Assembly: GCA_017617575.1 (NCBI GenBank)
Contig: JAFZVY010000050.1
Coordinates: 1 to 63,085 of the forward strand
DNA from: Bacteroidaceae bacterium
GTDB lineage: Bacteria > Bacteroidota > Bacteroidia > Bacteroidales > Bacteroidaceae
Direction of reading: 5' to 3'
DNA: 63,085 nt
Shown: piece after piece, positions 40,991-49,244 of the stretch
How positions within the stretch are numbered: position 1 is the stretch's first letter
How the letters are laid out: each line of letters starts with the position of its first letter
Translations under genes and position numbers: made by a program
Notes under the pieces: model-generated
The model's input: only the letters and a program-made list of their open reading frames with translations
Told to the model about the DNA's origin: nothing
The model's database searches: none

Positions 40991-41044
40991 TCATACGTAT
41001 CAACGATGTCATTCATACGTATCATCTGACTCATTCATACGTAT
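40991..41044. repeat. 22-bp phased TCATACGTAT repeat
   Basis: TCATACGTAT starts at 40991, 41013 and 41035, exactly 22 bp apart. ATACGTAT is a perfect palindrome. It lies in the convergent gap between the GIY-YIG and PIN genes. Confidence 0.9.
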
Positions 41045-41064
41045 GACGCACTAAAACAGTAATA

Positions 41065-41478
41065 CTAACTCTTGTGCGATAATATGTCAAGTAACTCGGA
41101 ATATTTCAGAATCGGTATTCCTTCATGCTGTTTTAAGTCGGTAAGGTCACGGTCGCCACTGACAATGTAATCGACAGGAACACTTTCTGCCATTGAAAGA
41201 AGGTAAAGGTCTTTTGGATCACGAATGTCAGATTTTGCATCAACGGTTATTTCCGTAAACAAGCAGATATCATAGATCATTTCGAAGAAGTAGTAACGGG
41301 TTTCATTAGAAATGAGTTTGTCAAACTTCTTACGTGCTATGACTCCTTTGATTTCGTCTATTAGCTGTTCGCAGACATATATCTGAATGTCATTTCGACA
41401 CAAAACATCAGCAAGTGACGAAAGTCGCTTGCCAATCATGAATGAAATCCATAGATTTGTGTCAAATAAAACTTTCAT
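41065..41478 (-). CDS. PIN-domain toxin of a toxin-antitoxin pair
   Basis: A 137-aa ribonuclease-type toxin. PIN acidic residues are seen in LFDTNLW (Asp6), in IRDPKDLYLL and in VSGDRDL near the C-terminus. It belongs to the group annotated as putative PIN-family toxin (PIN_3). Its ATG overlaps the stop of the antitoxin gene (ATGA), the usual arrangement for translational coupling with antitoxin first. Confidence 0.88.
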   Translation of the reverse strand: MKVLFDTNLWISFMIGKRLSSLADVLCRNDIQIYVCEQLIDEIKGVIARKKFDKLISNETRYYFFEMIYDICLFTEITVDAKSDIRDPKDLYLLSMAESVPVDYIVSGDRDLTDLKQHEGIPILKYSELLDILSHKS

Positions 41479-41666
41479 AGCCCATTCCTGTATGCATTGA
41501 TTTCAGCCTGAATCTCTTCGTCTGTCATCTGTGATGTAGATTGGCATGAATTGATGAATCGCTCAACTGATGTTTGACGACGACGCATAGTCCAACCCAT
41601 GCGCTGAGCAAGTGTCTCAATGAGAGCGGCATCCTGTGTAGGAATTGATAGTACGAGTTCCTCCAT
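41475..41666 (-). CDS. Antitoxin of the PIN toxin pair
   Basis: A 63-aa protein just upstream of the PIN toxin, overlapping it by four bases. It is rich in charged residues with a basic centre (RRRQTSVERF) and a C-terminal acidic helix (DEEIQAEINAYR), as in small antitoxins whose tail wraps the toxin. No DNA-binding fold is assigned with certainty. Confidence 0.8.
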   Translation of the reverse strand: MEELVLSIPTQDAALIETLAQRMGWTMRRRQTSVERFINSCQSTSQMTDEEIQAEINAYRNGL

Positions 41667-41768
41667 AATTCTATATTTTTGATTGTTACGTTGGCAAAGA
41701 TAAGCATAATACTGCTAATACGAATAACAATTCTCAAAAATTATACATTTGAATATAATTATCAGCAC

Positions 41769-41803
41769 ACTGCTGTCCAAAGAAATTTTCTTTGGACAGC
41801 AGT
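41769..41803 (-). terminator. Perfect 16-bp hairpin after the SusC gene
   Basis: CTGCTGTCCAAAGAAA and TTTCTTTGGACAGCAG form a perfect stem with almost no loop, 11 nt past the susC stop. It lacks a T tract, so it may stabilise the 3' end rather than terminate. Confidence 0.75.
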
Positions 41804-41813
41804 GAATTATAAG

Positions 41814-44800
41814 CTATAATGTGAGGTTGACACCGAATGTGAAGGTGCGTGCTGATGGATAGGCTCCGCTGTCCGTTCCACTGCTCACTTCTGGGTCGTA
41901 TCCCTTGTAAGGTGAGATGGTGAAGAGGTTGGAAGCCGTAGCATATACCCTAACACCGAATGGTACTGTCTTTGGAAGACGTGGACGGTAGCCGATGGTC
42001 AGGTTGCGCAACTTGAGGTATGATGCCGACTGTACGTAGCGGTCGTCAATGTATGAAGTAAGGCGTGTGTATGTGGCACGTGGAAGGACGTTGTTGCCAT
42101 TCTCAGGTGTCCAGCTGTCGAGCACCGTAGTGAGGACATTGTATGCGTCGCCTGTCTGCTCAAGTCGTCGTGCGAGTGCATTGTAAACCTTGCTGCCATG
42201 ACTACCTGCAAACGTGAGGGAGAAGTCGAAGTCGTAAAACTGCAACTGTGTGCCAAAGCCGTAGGTGAAGTCAGGCTGTATGCTACCGAGTACCACACGG
42301 TCGGACTCGTCAATCTTTTCGTCGCCATTCGTGTCAACATACTTCACATCGCCTGGCTTTGGTGTCTGACCAGCCACAATAGGAAGCTTGCTAACGTCCT
42401 CATCGCTCTGCACGATACCGTCAAACTTAAATCCGAAGAAAGAACCGAGTGCAGCACCCTTGCGGAGCACAATCTGCTCGTCCGAGCCTTGCACAATCTT
42501 CTCTGTACTGCCGATATTGGTTACCTCATTCTTGTTGTGCGCTATGTTGGCAGAAGCCGTCCATGTGATGCGACGACGCTTGAGAAGCGTTCCGTTGACT
42601 GCAAACTCTATACCCTTGTTGGTCACGTTACCCACGTTCTCATATCGCTTTGTCACACCTGTGAGGAAGGCAATTGGACCCAATGGAGCCTCAAGCAGAA
42701 GGTCGGAAGTCTTCTTGTAATAAGCATCAAGCACAAAGCCGAGACGGTTTTGGAAGAGTCCTAAGTCAACACCCACATTGTAGGATGTAGTAACCTCCCA
42801 CTTCAAGTCTTCATTGGCAGTAGTCTTCTTGGAGTAAGACGATGAACCAGCGTACGAACCTGTGGCATAGGCTGTCATATAGACATATTCACCTATGTTC
42901 TGATTACCAATCTGACCACCAGTGAGACGAAGCTTCAGGTAGTCAATGTTGTTTGCACCAACAAGGAAAGGTTCCTTGTCAATGTTCCATGAGAGACCGA
43001 GTGAAGGGAATGTTTCCCATTGATGCTTCACGGCCACATGAGAAGACTTGTCGGCACGGAACGTAGCTGTGGCATTATATCTGTTGAGCAGGGTGTAGTT
43101 CACACGTGCTATGATACTGTTCAATTCATATTCCGTCTTTCCTGATTTAGGAGTATATATATTGGCTGCATCACCGAGGTTGTTGTGCTTCAAGGACTCG
43201 TTGGTGAAGTGGTCACCCATGATGTTATTGAAGGAAGACGTAGCAGTCTCCTTTGTGTAGCCCACCATTGCATCCACATGGTGGTTATCGTTTATATCCT
43301 TATTATATGTAAGCGTGTATTCCTGTTGCCAAGCGTCTGTCTGTCGATTGCCAATACCTCCGATACCCTCATTGGCAAGACCAAGCGACGTATATTTGCC
43401 AGAGAAGTAGTTCTGCGTAACCTTCTCGCTGTTGAGACCAACGGCTGCCTTGAACGTGAAGTCGCCAATCTTGTACGTAGTCCAGATGTTGGACAGTAAG
43501 TAGTTGTTGATGTTCTCAGCCACACTCTCCATCATGTCATACACAGGATTGGCAGCGTGGTCGCCAATGGCAAAGTAAGCATACTCGTATGGATTTCTGA
43601 AGTTGTACGACCCGTCAGCATTATACACAGAAACGACTGGAGGTATAAGCAATGCATACACAAAGCTGTTGGTAATGCCTGCAGAGAAAGGCGATGAGTT
43701 GAACACCTTCTCCTGCGTAGTGGTGAGACCCTCCTGCTTGCTCCTTCCGTATGTAGTGTTGAAGCCGAACTTGAGTCCCTTTTGCAACTCCCACTCCACG
43801 TTGGCATGGAAGTTGTAACGCTGAAATCCGGAATTGAGGATGATACCATCCTGGTCGGTGTAATTGGCAGAGAAGGCATAGCGGCTCTTGTCAGTACCAC
43901 CATTGATGGACAACTCATGAGACTGCTGCACGGCTGTACGCAACATAGCATCCTGCCAGTCGGTACCCTCGCCAAGGGCATCTATCTGCTCGTCCGTGTA
44001 GCTATCCTTGTTATTGAAATATTTCTTATGGAAACGTGCCCACTCAGAAGCGTTGAGCAGGTCAAGCTTCTTGGTAATAGTGCTTGCTCCAATGCTGTAG
44101 CCATAGCTGATGTGCGCCTTCTTGTCGCCCTGTGCACCCTTCTTGGTAGTAATCATCACAACACCGTTTGCACCACGTGAGCCATAGATGGCAGTTGCAC
44201 TCACATCCTTCAGCACCTCGATGCTCTCAATGTCATTAGGATTGATGGTAGCCAATGGATTGAGCGAACTCTCGATGGCACCAAGGGTGTTACCAGTCAT
44301 CGAAGCATCCCTGAAGTAGATGAAGCCATCCACCACGTACAAAGGCTCATTACTTGCATTCACGGAGTTACCTCCACGTATGCGAATGCTACTCTCCGCA
44401 CCAGGCTGACCGCTTGCAACCGTGACGTTAAGACCAGCCACCTGTCCGCTCAGCGCACCATCAAGTGTGGCAGACGTGCTATTCTCAAACACGTCGGACT
44501 TGACAGACACAACCGAACCCGTCAACTGTGTACGGCTCTGCGTGCCATAGCCCACCACCACAACGTCATTAAGGAGGCTACGCTTCTCAGTAAGCTTAAC
44601 CTCTATATCTTCCTCATCATCATAAACCGTAACGTCCTGCTTCCTGTAGCCCGTGAACGTGATACTCAGCTTGACTGGCAACTTATCCACAGGGATGGAG
44701 AACTCACCATCGTAGTTGGTCACCACGCCCTTGGCATCACCATACTTAACCGTTGCACCTATGATGGTCTCACCCGTTGCAGCATCCTTTACTACACCCG

Positions 44801-44876
44801 TTATTGTCTGCCCGACTGCCGTCAGGAATGATATGGCACTCAATGCCACCGTTGTAATCAATCTGTTTTTTTCCAT
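41814..44876 (-). CDS. SusC/RagA family TonB-linked outer membrane transporter
   Basis: The barrel half of a SusC/D importer, 1020 aa. Signal peptide about 1-22 (SFLTAVGQ). A carboxypeptidase-like regulatory domain follows (ITGVVKDAATGETIIGATV, about 24-90), then the VVVGYGTQSR plug entry and SIRIRGGNSVNASNEPLYVVDG. The barrel ends with ARTFTFGVNLTL. The usual downstream susD is missing; instead a toxin-antitoxin pair follows, and susD is 3.5 kb away with its own copy of the operator. The promoter carries operator D and faces the orphan response regulator gene. Cargo is unknown. Confidence 0.94.
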   Translation of the reverse strand: MEKNRLITTVALSAISFLTAVGQTITGVVKDAATGETIIGATVKYGDAKGVVTNYDGEFSIPVDKLPVKLSITFTGYRKQDVTVYDDEEDIEVKLTEKRSLLNDVVVVGYGTQSRTQLTGSVVSVKSDVFENSTSATLDGALSGQVAGLNVTVASGQPGAESSIRIRGGNSVNASNEPLYVVDGFIYFRDASMTGNTLGAIESSLNPLATINPNDIESIEVLKDVSATAIYGSRGANGVVMITTKKGAQGDKKAHISYGYSIGASTITKKLDLLNASEWARFHKKYFNNKDSYTDEQIDALGEGTDWQDAMLRTAVQQSHELSINGGTDKSRYAFSANYTDQDGIILNSGFQRYNFHANVEWELQKGLKFGFNTTYGRSKQEGLTTTQEKVFNSSPFSAGITNSFVYALLIPPVVSVYNADGSYNFRNPYEYAYFAIGDHAANPVYDMMESVAENINNYLLSNIWTTYKIGDFTFKAAVGLNSEKVTQNYFSGKYTSLGLANEGIGGIGNRQTDAWQQEYTLTYNKDINDNHHVDAMVGYTKETATSSFNNIMGDHFTNESLKHNNLGDAANIYTPKSGKTEYELNSIIARVNYTLLNRYNATATFRADKSSHVAVKHQWETFPSLGLSWNIDKEPFLVGANNIDYLKLRLTGGQIGNQNIGEYVYMTAYATGSYAGSSSYSKKTTANEDLKWEVTTSYNVGVDLGLFQNRLGFVLDAYYKKTSDLLLEAPLGPIAFLTGVTKRYENVGNVTNKGIEFAVNGTLLKRRRITWTASANIAHNKNEVTNIGSTEKIVQGSDEQIVLRKGAALGSFFGFKFDGIVQSDEDVSKLPIVAGQTPKPGDVKYVDTNGDEKIDESDRVVLGSIQPDFTYGFGTQLQFYDFDFSLTFAGSHGSKVYNALARRLEQTGDAYNVLTTVLDSWTPENGNNVLPRATYTRLTSYIDDRYVQSASYLKLRNLTIGYRPRLPKTVPFGVRVYATASNLFTISPYKGYDPEVSSGTDSGAYPSARTFTFGVNLTL

Positions 44877-44936
44877 TGCTTCGTATTTTATTTTGTTATC
44901 TTTTAATTACTTCCCTTCGAGTGAGACCGCTTCGCT

Positions 44937-45027
44937 TAACTCTTAACTCTTAATTCTTAACTCCAAATTCCCCCTCCCTTTCATTAGTCACCCTTCCCAT
45001 AGAGGGGGAGGGATGGGGATAGGGTCC
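44937..45027. repeat. 7-bp TTAACTC repeat and GC-rich hairpin
   Basis: TTAACTC, TTAACTC, TTAATTC, TTAACTC run in 7-bp steps (44937-44964). A CCCCCTCCC ... GGGGGAGGG hairpin of the family at 9588 follows (44967-45027). It lies inside the 5' leader region between susC and its -7 element at 45041. Confidence 0.65.
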
Positions 45028-45040
45028 CTAAATTCGTCCG

Positions 45041-45108
45041 CAAAGGTACGGTGTTTTCTTCTTTGCTGAAATCCCTTTTGTAGGGTATATACATACCATA
45101 AATATGGG
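45041..45108 (-). promoter_or_regulatory. Promoter with composite operator D (regulon motif)
   Basis: -7 TACCTTTG at 45041-45048. Then 19 nt, GAAATC (45068), 10 nt, GGTA (45084), 5 nt and ATACCAT (45093). Dyads GGTATATACATACC and CCATAAATATGG. The operator is in the 372-bp divergent gap shared with the response regulator gene, whose -7 is 90 bp away. Confidence 0.88.
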
Positions 45109-45199
45109 ATATAAGGATAATTTACACTATACAACCATACACTATTAGAAAGATTTTCTAAAGATATGTGTTATTATTGTATAAATAATCTAATACCAT

Positions 45200-45207
45200 T
45201 ACCTTTG
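45200..45207 (+). promoter_or_regulatory. -7 promoter element of the response regulator gene
   Basis: TACCTTTG, 42 nt before the ATG at 45249. ATACCAT overlaps just upstream (45194-45200), a half-site of the regulon motif. Confidence 0.65.
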
Positions 45208-45248
45208 CATCGCAAATAGCGAACAATAACACAAAACACAAAACGGAT

Positions 45249-45905
45249 ATGGCAGAAAGACAGATTATATTGGCAGATAATCAGGACATCTCAAGACTTG
45301 GACTGATTACTATTATACGCAACTCTTTGTATGGCGTAGAAGGTCTTACTGTAAAGGAACTCAACAAGCGTTCAGAGTTGATTGCCGAACTGAAGGAGAA
45401 CCCAACTTCAGTAGTGGTCATCGACTACACACGCTTCGACCTCGGTAGCAGTGACGAGCTGCTTAACCTTAGCCAGCGTTTCCCATCATCAATGTGGGTA
45501 CTGTTCTCCGACGAACTGACGGAGCAACTCATTCGCCGACTCAGCGTAGAACAGCAGTTCTGTATGATACTGAAGGACGACACTGCACAGGAGATAATAA
45601 CAGCCTTGAAGTGTGCCCTGACTGGTGTACGCTTCCTCTGTCATCAGGTTACTAACCTGTTGCTCACACCTACCATCCCAGTGGAGAAGGATGACCCTCT
45701 GACTGCCACTGAGCGCGACGTGTTACGTCTCATAGCCCTTGGCAAGTCCGTGAAGGAGATTGCCGTGGAGCGCAACTCAAGCATTCACACCATCACCACG
45801 CACAAGAAGAACATCTTCCGCAAGATTAAGGTGAACACAGTATATGAGGCAACAAAGTACGCCCTCCGTGCCGGCCTTGTGGAAATGGTAGAGTACTGTA
45901 TTTAA
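45249..45905 (+). CDS. Orphan NarL/LuxR-type response regulator
   Basis: A two-domain transcription factor of 218 aa. The receiver domain (1-125) has acidic residues Asp10 and Asp13 (ILADNQD), probable phospho-acceptor Asp59 (VVVIDY) and Lys109 (MILKDD). The NarL-type helix-turn-helix occupies about 152-212 (LTATERDVLRLIALGKSVKEI, then TITTHKKNIFRKI). No histidine kinase gene adjoins. It is divergent from susC and operator D and is followed by two PLP-enzyme genes. I infer it is the regulator that recognises operators A-D. Confidence 0.9.
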   Translation: MAERQIILADNQDISRLGLITIIRNSLYGVEGLTVKELNKRSELIAELKENPTSVVVIDYTRFDLGSSDELLNLSQRFPSSMWVLFSDELTEQLIRRLSVEQQFCMILKDDTAQEIITALKCALTGVRFLCHQVTNLLLTPTIPVEKDDPLTATERDVLRLIALGKSVKEIAVERNSSIHTITTHKKNIFRKIKVNTVYEATKYALRAGLVEMVEYCI

Positions 45906-45940
45906 TTCATAGAACAGAGTATTGTATATATATAGGAGGA

Positions 45941-45960
45941 GCAAGCCAGTTTTGGCTTGC
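45941..45960 (+). other. Intercistronic hairpin
   Basis: GCAAGCC and GGCTTGC pair around a 6-nt loop (AGTTTT) in the 77-bp gap between the response regulator and the next gene. It has no T tract, so possibly a processing or stability element. Confidence 0.6.
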
Positions 45961-45982
45961 CCTCATTCTAACAGGATAAAGA

Positions 45983-47152
45983 ATGGATAAATCAACAATC
46001 GCAATTGACACTAAACTGCCAAGGCAGGATGCATACGGCTCAATTGCAATGCCAGTGTATCATACAGCAGCCTACGAGTTTGAAACTGCCAAGGACATGG
46101 CAGACGCTTTCTGTGGAAGGGTTCTCGCACCAGACTATTCACGCGTGATGAACCCAACAGTAATGCACTTTGAAGACCAAGTAAAGGCTCTCACTGGTGC
46201 CGACAACGTGTTTGCGTTCTGTTCAGGCATGGCTGCCATAAACAATGCGTTCCTCACAGTCATAGAGTCAGGCAAGAACATTGTCACTTCACGCCACTTG
46301 TTTGGCAACACAGTGGCTCTCATCACCAAGACATTTGCACGCTTCGGCGTGGAGACACGTCAGGTCGATTTGCTCGACCTTGATGCCGTGCGCAAGTCAA
46401 TAGACAAGAACACGGCGTGCATCTACCTTGAGATTGTGACCAACCCACAGCTGGAGGTAGCCGACCTTACCGCACTTGCACAGATTGCACATGAGAACGG
46501 TATTCCTCTCATTGCAGACACCACAGCCATACCTTTCACACAGTTCAGCGCAAAGGCACTTGGCGTAGATATCGAAGTGCTCTCATCCACTAAGTACATA
46601 TCAGGCGGTGCTACATCGCTCGGTGGACTTGTCATCGACTACGGTACATTCCCAGAGGTGAACAAGCGCATACGCTTTGAATTGCTCTTCAACATAGGCA
46701 GTTACATGACTCCTCATGCAGCCTACATGCAGTCACTGGGACTGGAAACTCTCGAAGCAAGATACAGGATGCAATCAGGCAATGCACTTGAACTCGCAAG
46801 GAAGTTGCAGACAGTAAAGGGCATACGTGTCAATTACATCGGACTTGAGGACAATCCTTTCCACGCCCTCGCACAACGTCAGTTTGGCAAGACGGCAGGT
46901 GCAATGCTCACCATCGACCTTGCTGACCAAGATGCTTGTTTCCGATTCATCGACAACCTGAAGCTTATCCGTCGTGCCACAAACCTCTTCGACAACAAGA
47001 CTCTCGCCATCCATCCTTACAGTACCATCTTCGGTAACTTCACTGACGAGGAGAGACGCGAAATGGATGTTAAGGACACGACTATCCGCCTCTCCGTCGG
47101 ACTCGAAGATGTTAACGACATATTCGAGGATATTGTGCAGGCGGCTAAATAA
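45983..47152 (+). CDS. PLP-dependent Cys/Met metabolism enzyme (methionine gamma-lyase / O-acetylhomoserine sulfhydrylase type)
   Basis: A trans-sulfuration-family enzyme of 389 aa. PLP is held by Lys204 in SSTKYISGG; the partner-subunit phosphate contact is DYSRVMNPT, with FCSGMAAI and IADTTAIP further signatures. The family includes cystathionine gamma-synthase, cystathionine lyases, methionine gamma-lyase and O-acetylhomoserine sulfhydrylase, and sequence reading alone does not separate them. It follows the response regulator by 77 bp and precedes a second PLP enzyme of sulfur metabolism. Confidence 0.9.
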   Translation: MDKSTIAIDTKLPRQDAYGSIAMPVYHTAAYEFETAKDMADAFCGRVLAPDYSRVMNPTVMHFEDQVKALTGADNVFAFCSGMAAINNAFLTVIESGKNIVTSRHLFGNTVALITKTFARFGVETRQVDLLDLDAVRKSIDKNTACIYLEIVTNPQLEVADLTALAQIAHENGIPLIADTTAIPFTQFSAKALGVDIEVLSSTKYISGGATSLGGLVIDYGTFPEVNKRIRFELLFNIGSYMTPHAAYMQSLGLETLEARYRMQSGNALELARKLQTVKGIRVNYIGLEDNPFHALAQRQFGKTAGAMLTIDLADQDACFRFIDNLKLIRRATNLFDNKTLAIHPYSTIFGNFTDEERREMDVKDTTIRLSVGLEDVNDIFEDIVQAAK

Positions 47153-47164
47153 TTATACAGTCTG

Positions 47165-47306
47165 GTAGTTAACGGAAGTTAGCAGGTAGTTAACACGGAG
47201 TTAACGGATGATACTCTGTATAGTATCAGTTTCGTCTAAGCAAAAAAGCGAACAGTCATTCGTCCGTTAACTCCCATTAACTCCCGTTAACTCCTATTAA
47301 CTCCCA
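47165..47306. repeat. 10-11-bp phased GTTAAC repeat with inverted arm
   Basis: GTTA occurs at 47168, 47178, 47189 and 47200. TTAACTCC occurs at 47267, 47277, 47287 and 47297 (10-bp steps). The arms are complementary. It fills the gap between the two PLP-enzyme genes. Confidence 0.75.
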
Positions 47307-47333
47307 TAAAACATAAAAATGAGATTACGAACT

Positions 47334-48497
47334 ATGACATACGATTTTGATAAACCTGTTGAACGCAGAGGAACTGGTGCACTCAAGACTGATGCACTAA
47401 AGGAAAGATATGGACGTGCAGACCTTCTGCCACTATGGGTAGCAGATATGGACTGGGAAACGCCACAGTTCATAACTGATGCATTGAAGGCACGTCTCGA
47501 ACACTCGCTGTTTGGCTACACCGTAGAACCTGAAGACTACTGGCCTACAGTGCAAGAGTGGATATGGAGTCATCATCAGTGGCGTGTGGAACGTGAATGG
47601 CTATCATACATTCCTGGCGTGATGAAGGGAGTGGGTATGGTCATCAACTTCTTCCTCAAACCCGATGAGAAGGTCATTGTCATGCCTCCTATATATCATC
47701 CGTTCTATCTCACTCCACAGGGCAATAAGCGTGAAGTGGTGTGGAGTCCGCTAAAGGGTGATAAGATAGACTTTGACAATCTTGAAAAGGTATGTGACGA
47801 CAAGTGCCGCCTACTCATGCTTGCCAATCCTCACAACCCTATGGGTATCGTGTGGGACAGGGAGACATTAAAGCGTGTGGCACACTTTGCCAAGGAGCAT
47901 AACCTCATTGTCATAAGCGATGAGATACACTGCGACCTTGCACTCTATGACAACAAGCACATACCATTTGTCACGGTAAGCGACGAGGCTGCCGAGGTAG
48001 GCATCACGTTCAGTGCGCCTACCAAGACATTCAACCTTGCAGGCATAGTAAGCTCATGGTGCATCATTCCAAACGACAAGCTTCGCAAGCCTTTCTATGA
48101 ATGGATGGCAGCCAATGAATTCAACGAGCCAAATATGTTTGCACCTATCGCAACCATTGCCGCACTAAAGAATGGCGAGGAATGGCGACAGCAGATGCTC
48201 CGCTACATTGAAGGTAATGTTGAGTTCCTCATTGATTACTGCAAGACGCACATCCCACAAATCAAGCCACGTCGTCCACAGGCATCATACCTCGTATGGC
48301 TCGACTGCCGTGCCTTAGGACTGAGCCACGAGGAACTCAAGGACCTCTTCATCAATAAGGCACTCCTTGCCCTCAACGATGGTGAGATATTCGGCAAGGA
48401 AGGCTCTGGCTTCATGCGTCTCAACGTGGGAACCCAGCGCAGTGTACTTGCACAGGCACTCAAACAGTTGGAGGAAGCGGTGAAGAGTTTGTCTTAG
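47334..48497 (+). CDS. MalY/PatB family PLP-dependent cystathionine beta-lyase
   Basis: An aminotransferase-fold C-S lyase that splits cystathionine or cysteine to a thiol, pyruvate and ammonia. It has the MalY-type opening VADMDWETP, the NPHNPMG loop, DEIHCDL and the PLP lysine in SAPTKTFNLAG (residue 231 from this start). I take the second ATG, at 47334 (MTYDFDKPVERRGTG), as the start, 387 aa; 47319 would add five residues and cannot be excluded. With the upstream gene it suggests a methionine/cysteine module next to the regulator. A strong terminator follows. Confidence 0.92.
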   Translation: MTYDFDKPVERRGTGALKTDALKERYGRADLLPLWVADMDWETPQFITDALKARLEHSLFGYTVEPEDYWPTVQEWIWSHHQWRVEREWLSYIPGVMKGVGMVINFFLKPDEKVIVMPPIYHPFYLTPQGNKREVVWSPLKGDKIDFDNLEKVCDDKCRLLMLANPHNPMGIVWDRETLKRVAHFAKEHNLIVISDEIHCDLALYDNKHIPFVTVSDEAAEVGITFSAPTKTFNLAGIVSSWCIIPNDKLRKPFYEWMAANEFNEPNMFAPIATIAALKNGEEWRQQMLRYIEGNVEFLIDYCKTHIPQIKPRRPQASYLVWLDCRALGLSHEELKDLFINKALLALNDGEIFGKEGSGFMRLNVGTQRSVLAQALKQLEEAVKSLS

Positions 48498-48501
48498 TAA
48501 T

Positions 48502-48534
48502 AAAGAGGAGTAAAAAGGATTTTTACTCCTCTTT
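48502..48534 (+). terminator. Terminator of the MalY-like gene
   Basis: AAAGAGGAGTAAAAA and TTTTTACTCCTCTTT form a near-perfect 15-bp stem five bases past the stop codon. Confidence 0.9.
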
Positions 48535-48552
48535 ATTACTTAAAAATAGAAA

Positions 48553-48568
48553 TATCTTTGTACCTTTG
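48553..48568 (+). promoter_or_regulatory. Two abutting -7 elements before the Cys/His-rich protein gene
   Basis: TATCTTTG (48553) and TACCTTTG (48561) abut directly, with the ATG at 48573. Either implies a very short or nearly absent 5' leader. Confidence 0.6.
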
Positions 48569-48572
48569 CGCC

Positions 48573-48923
48573 ATGAAACTGACGACGAAGAGACATATTT
48601 CTGCTTGGATGCTATTGGCAGTGTTTGTGCCAATGCTCCTTATTTCGTCGCTTCACATACACGAAGAGAGTGAGACGGCAGAGGAGGCGTGCGCTGAATG
48701 CGTACACCACCATTGCTATGGACACTTGTCCCAGCTCACCACGACGATGCACCAGTGTATCCTCTGTCAGTTCCTCACATTATCATTCGTTGCCTCAAGT
48801 GCCATAACGCTTGTTGTGTACAATAAGGTTATGCACCTTAGGCTTGATGCCCGCCAGCGCAATGTGAGCATTGCACACAAGGGCATCGTCGGGCTTCGCG
48901 CTCCCCCAGTTTTCTCCATTTAA
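48573..48923 (+). CDS. Small Cys/His-rich membrane protein of a TonB receptor locus
   Basis: I do not recognise a named family with certainty. The 116-aa protein starts with a hydrophobic signal anchor (SAWMLLAVFVPMLLISS). A dense set of ligands follows: LHIHEE, CAECVHHHCYGH, MHQCILC. A second hydrophobic segment (LSFVASSAITLVV) then leads to a basic tail. Its size, layout and position before a TonB receptor recall the small DUF2946-like proteins near copper-related receptors, so a metal-binding or metal-sensing role is plausible. The start at 48573 is set by the promoter elements just upstream. Confidence 0.75.
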   Translation: MKLTTKRHISAWMLLAVFVPMLLISSLHIHEESETAEEACAECVHHHCYGHLSQLTTTMHQCILCQFLTLSFVASSAITLVVYNKVMHLRLDARQRNVSIAHKGIVGLRAPPVFSI

Positions 48924-49244
48924 CGTATTAAGGGGTACTGCCATCCATGCGGATGACAGTAGTAGTTTATTCAAGTCTTTGTAATAGGTGATTCAAGTTC
49001 CGCTTACGCTTCATTTGCCTGAAGTTAAACGGAAGTTTGATTACTCGTGTTTTTGGGAAACGAGAATTTAGAAAATTATTATTCATTATCTCTTATTATT
49101 CTTTCCCCAAAAAGCAAGGATAACGAAACGTTTAAGCAAATAAAGAAAAACAAAATTTTCTTTATTTTTCTAAATTTTCGTTTTCTCTTCACTTCACGAA
49201 GTTTACTCCTTTTTTATTACAAAGATTAAATGGAAAAATCATAA
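48924..49244. other. Intergenic/leader region with large inverted repeat
   Basis: 321 bp between the small Cys/His-rich gene and the TonB receptor. GGGAAACGAGAATTTAGAAAA (49055-49075) pairs with TTTTCTAAATTTTCGTTTTC (49166-49185), enclosing about 90 nt. No TAnnTTTG promoter was found, so the receptor is probably transcribed from 48553 through this structure. Confidence 0.55.

Noticed and set aside
49047-49229. 60-codon frame upstream of the TonB receptor
   Set aside because: Made of Phe/Lys/Leu codons from AT-rich inverted-repeat DNA; no start context.
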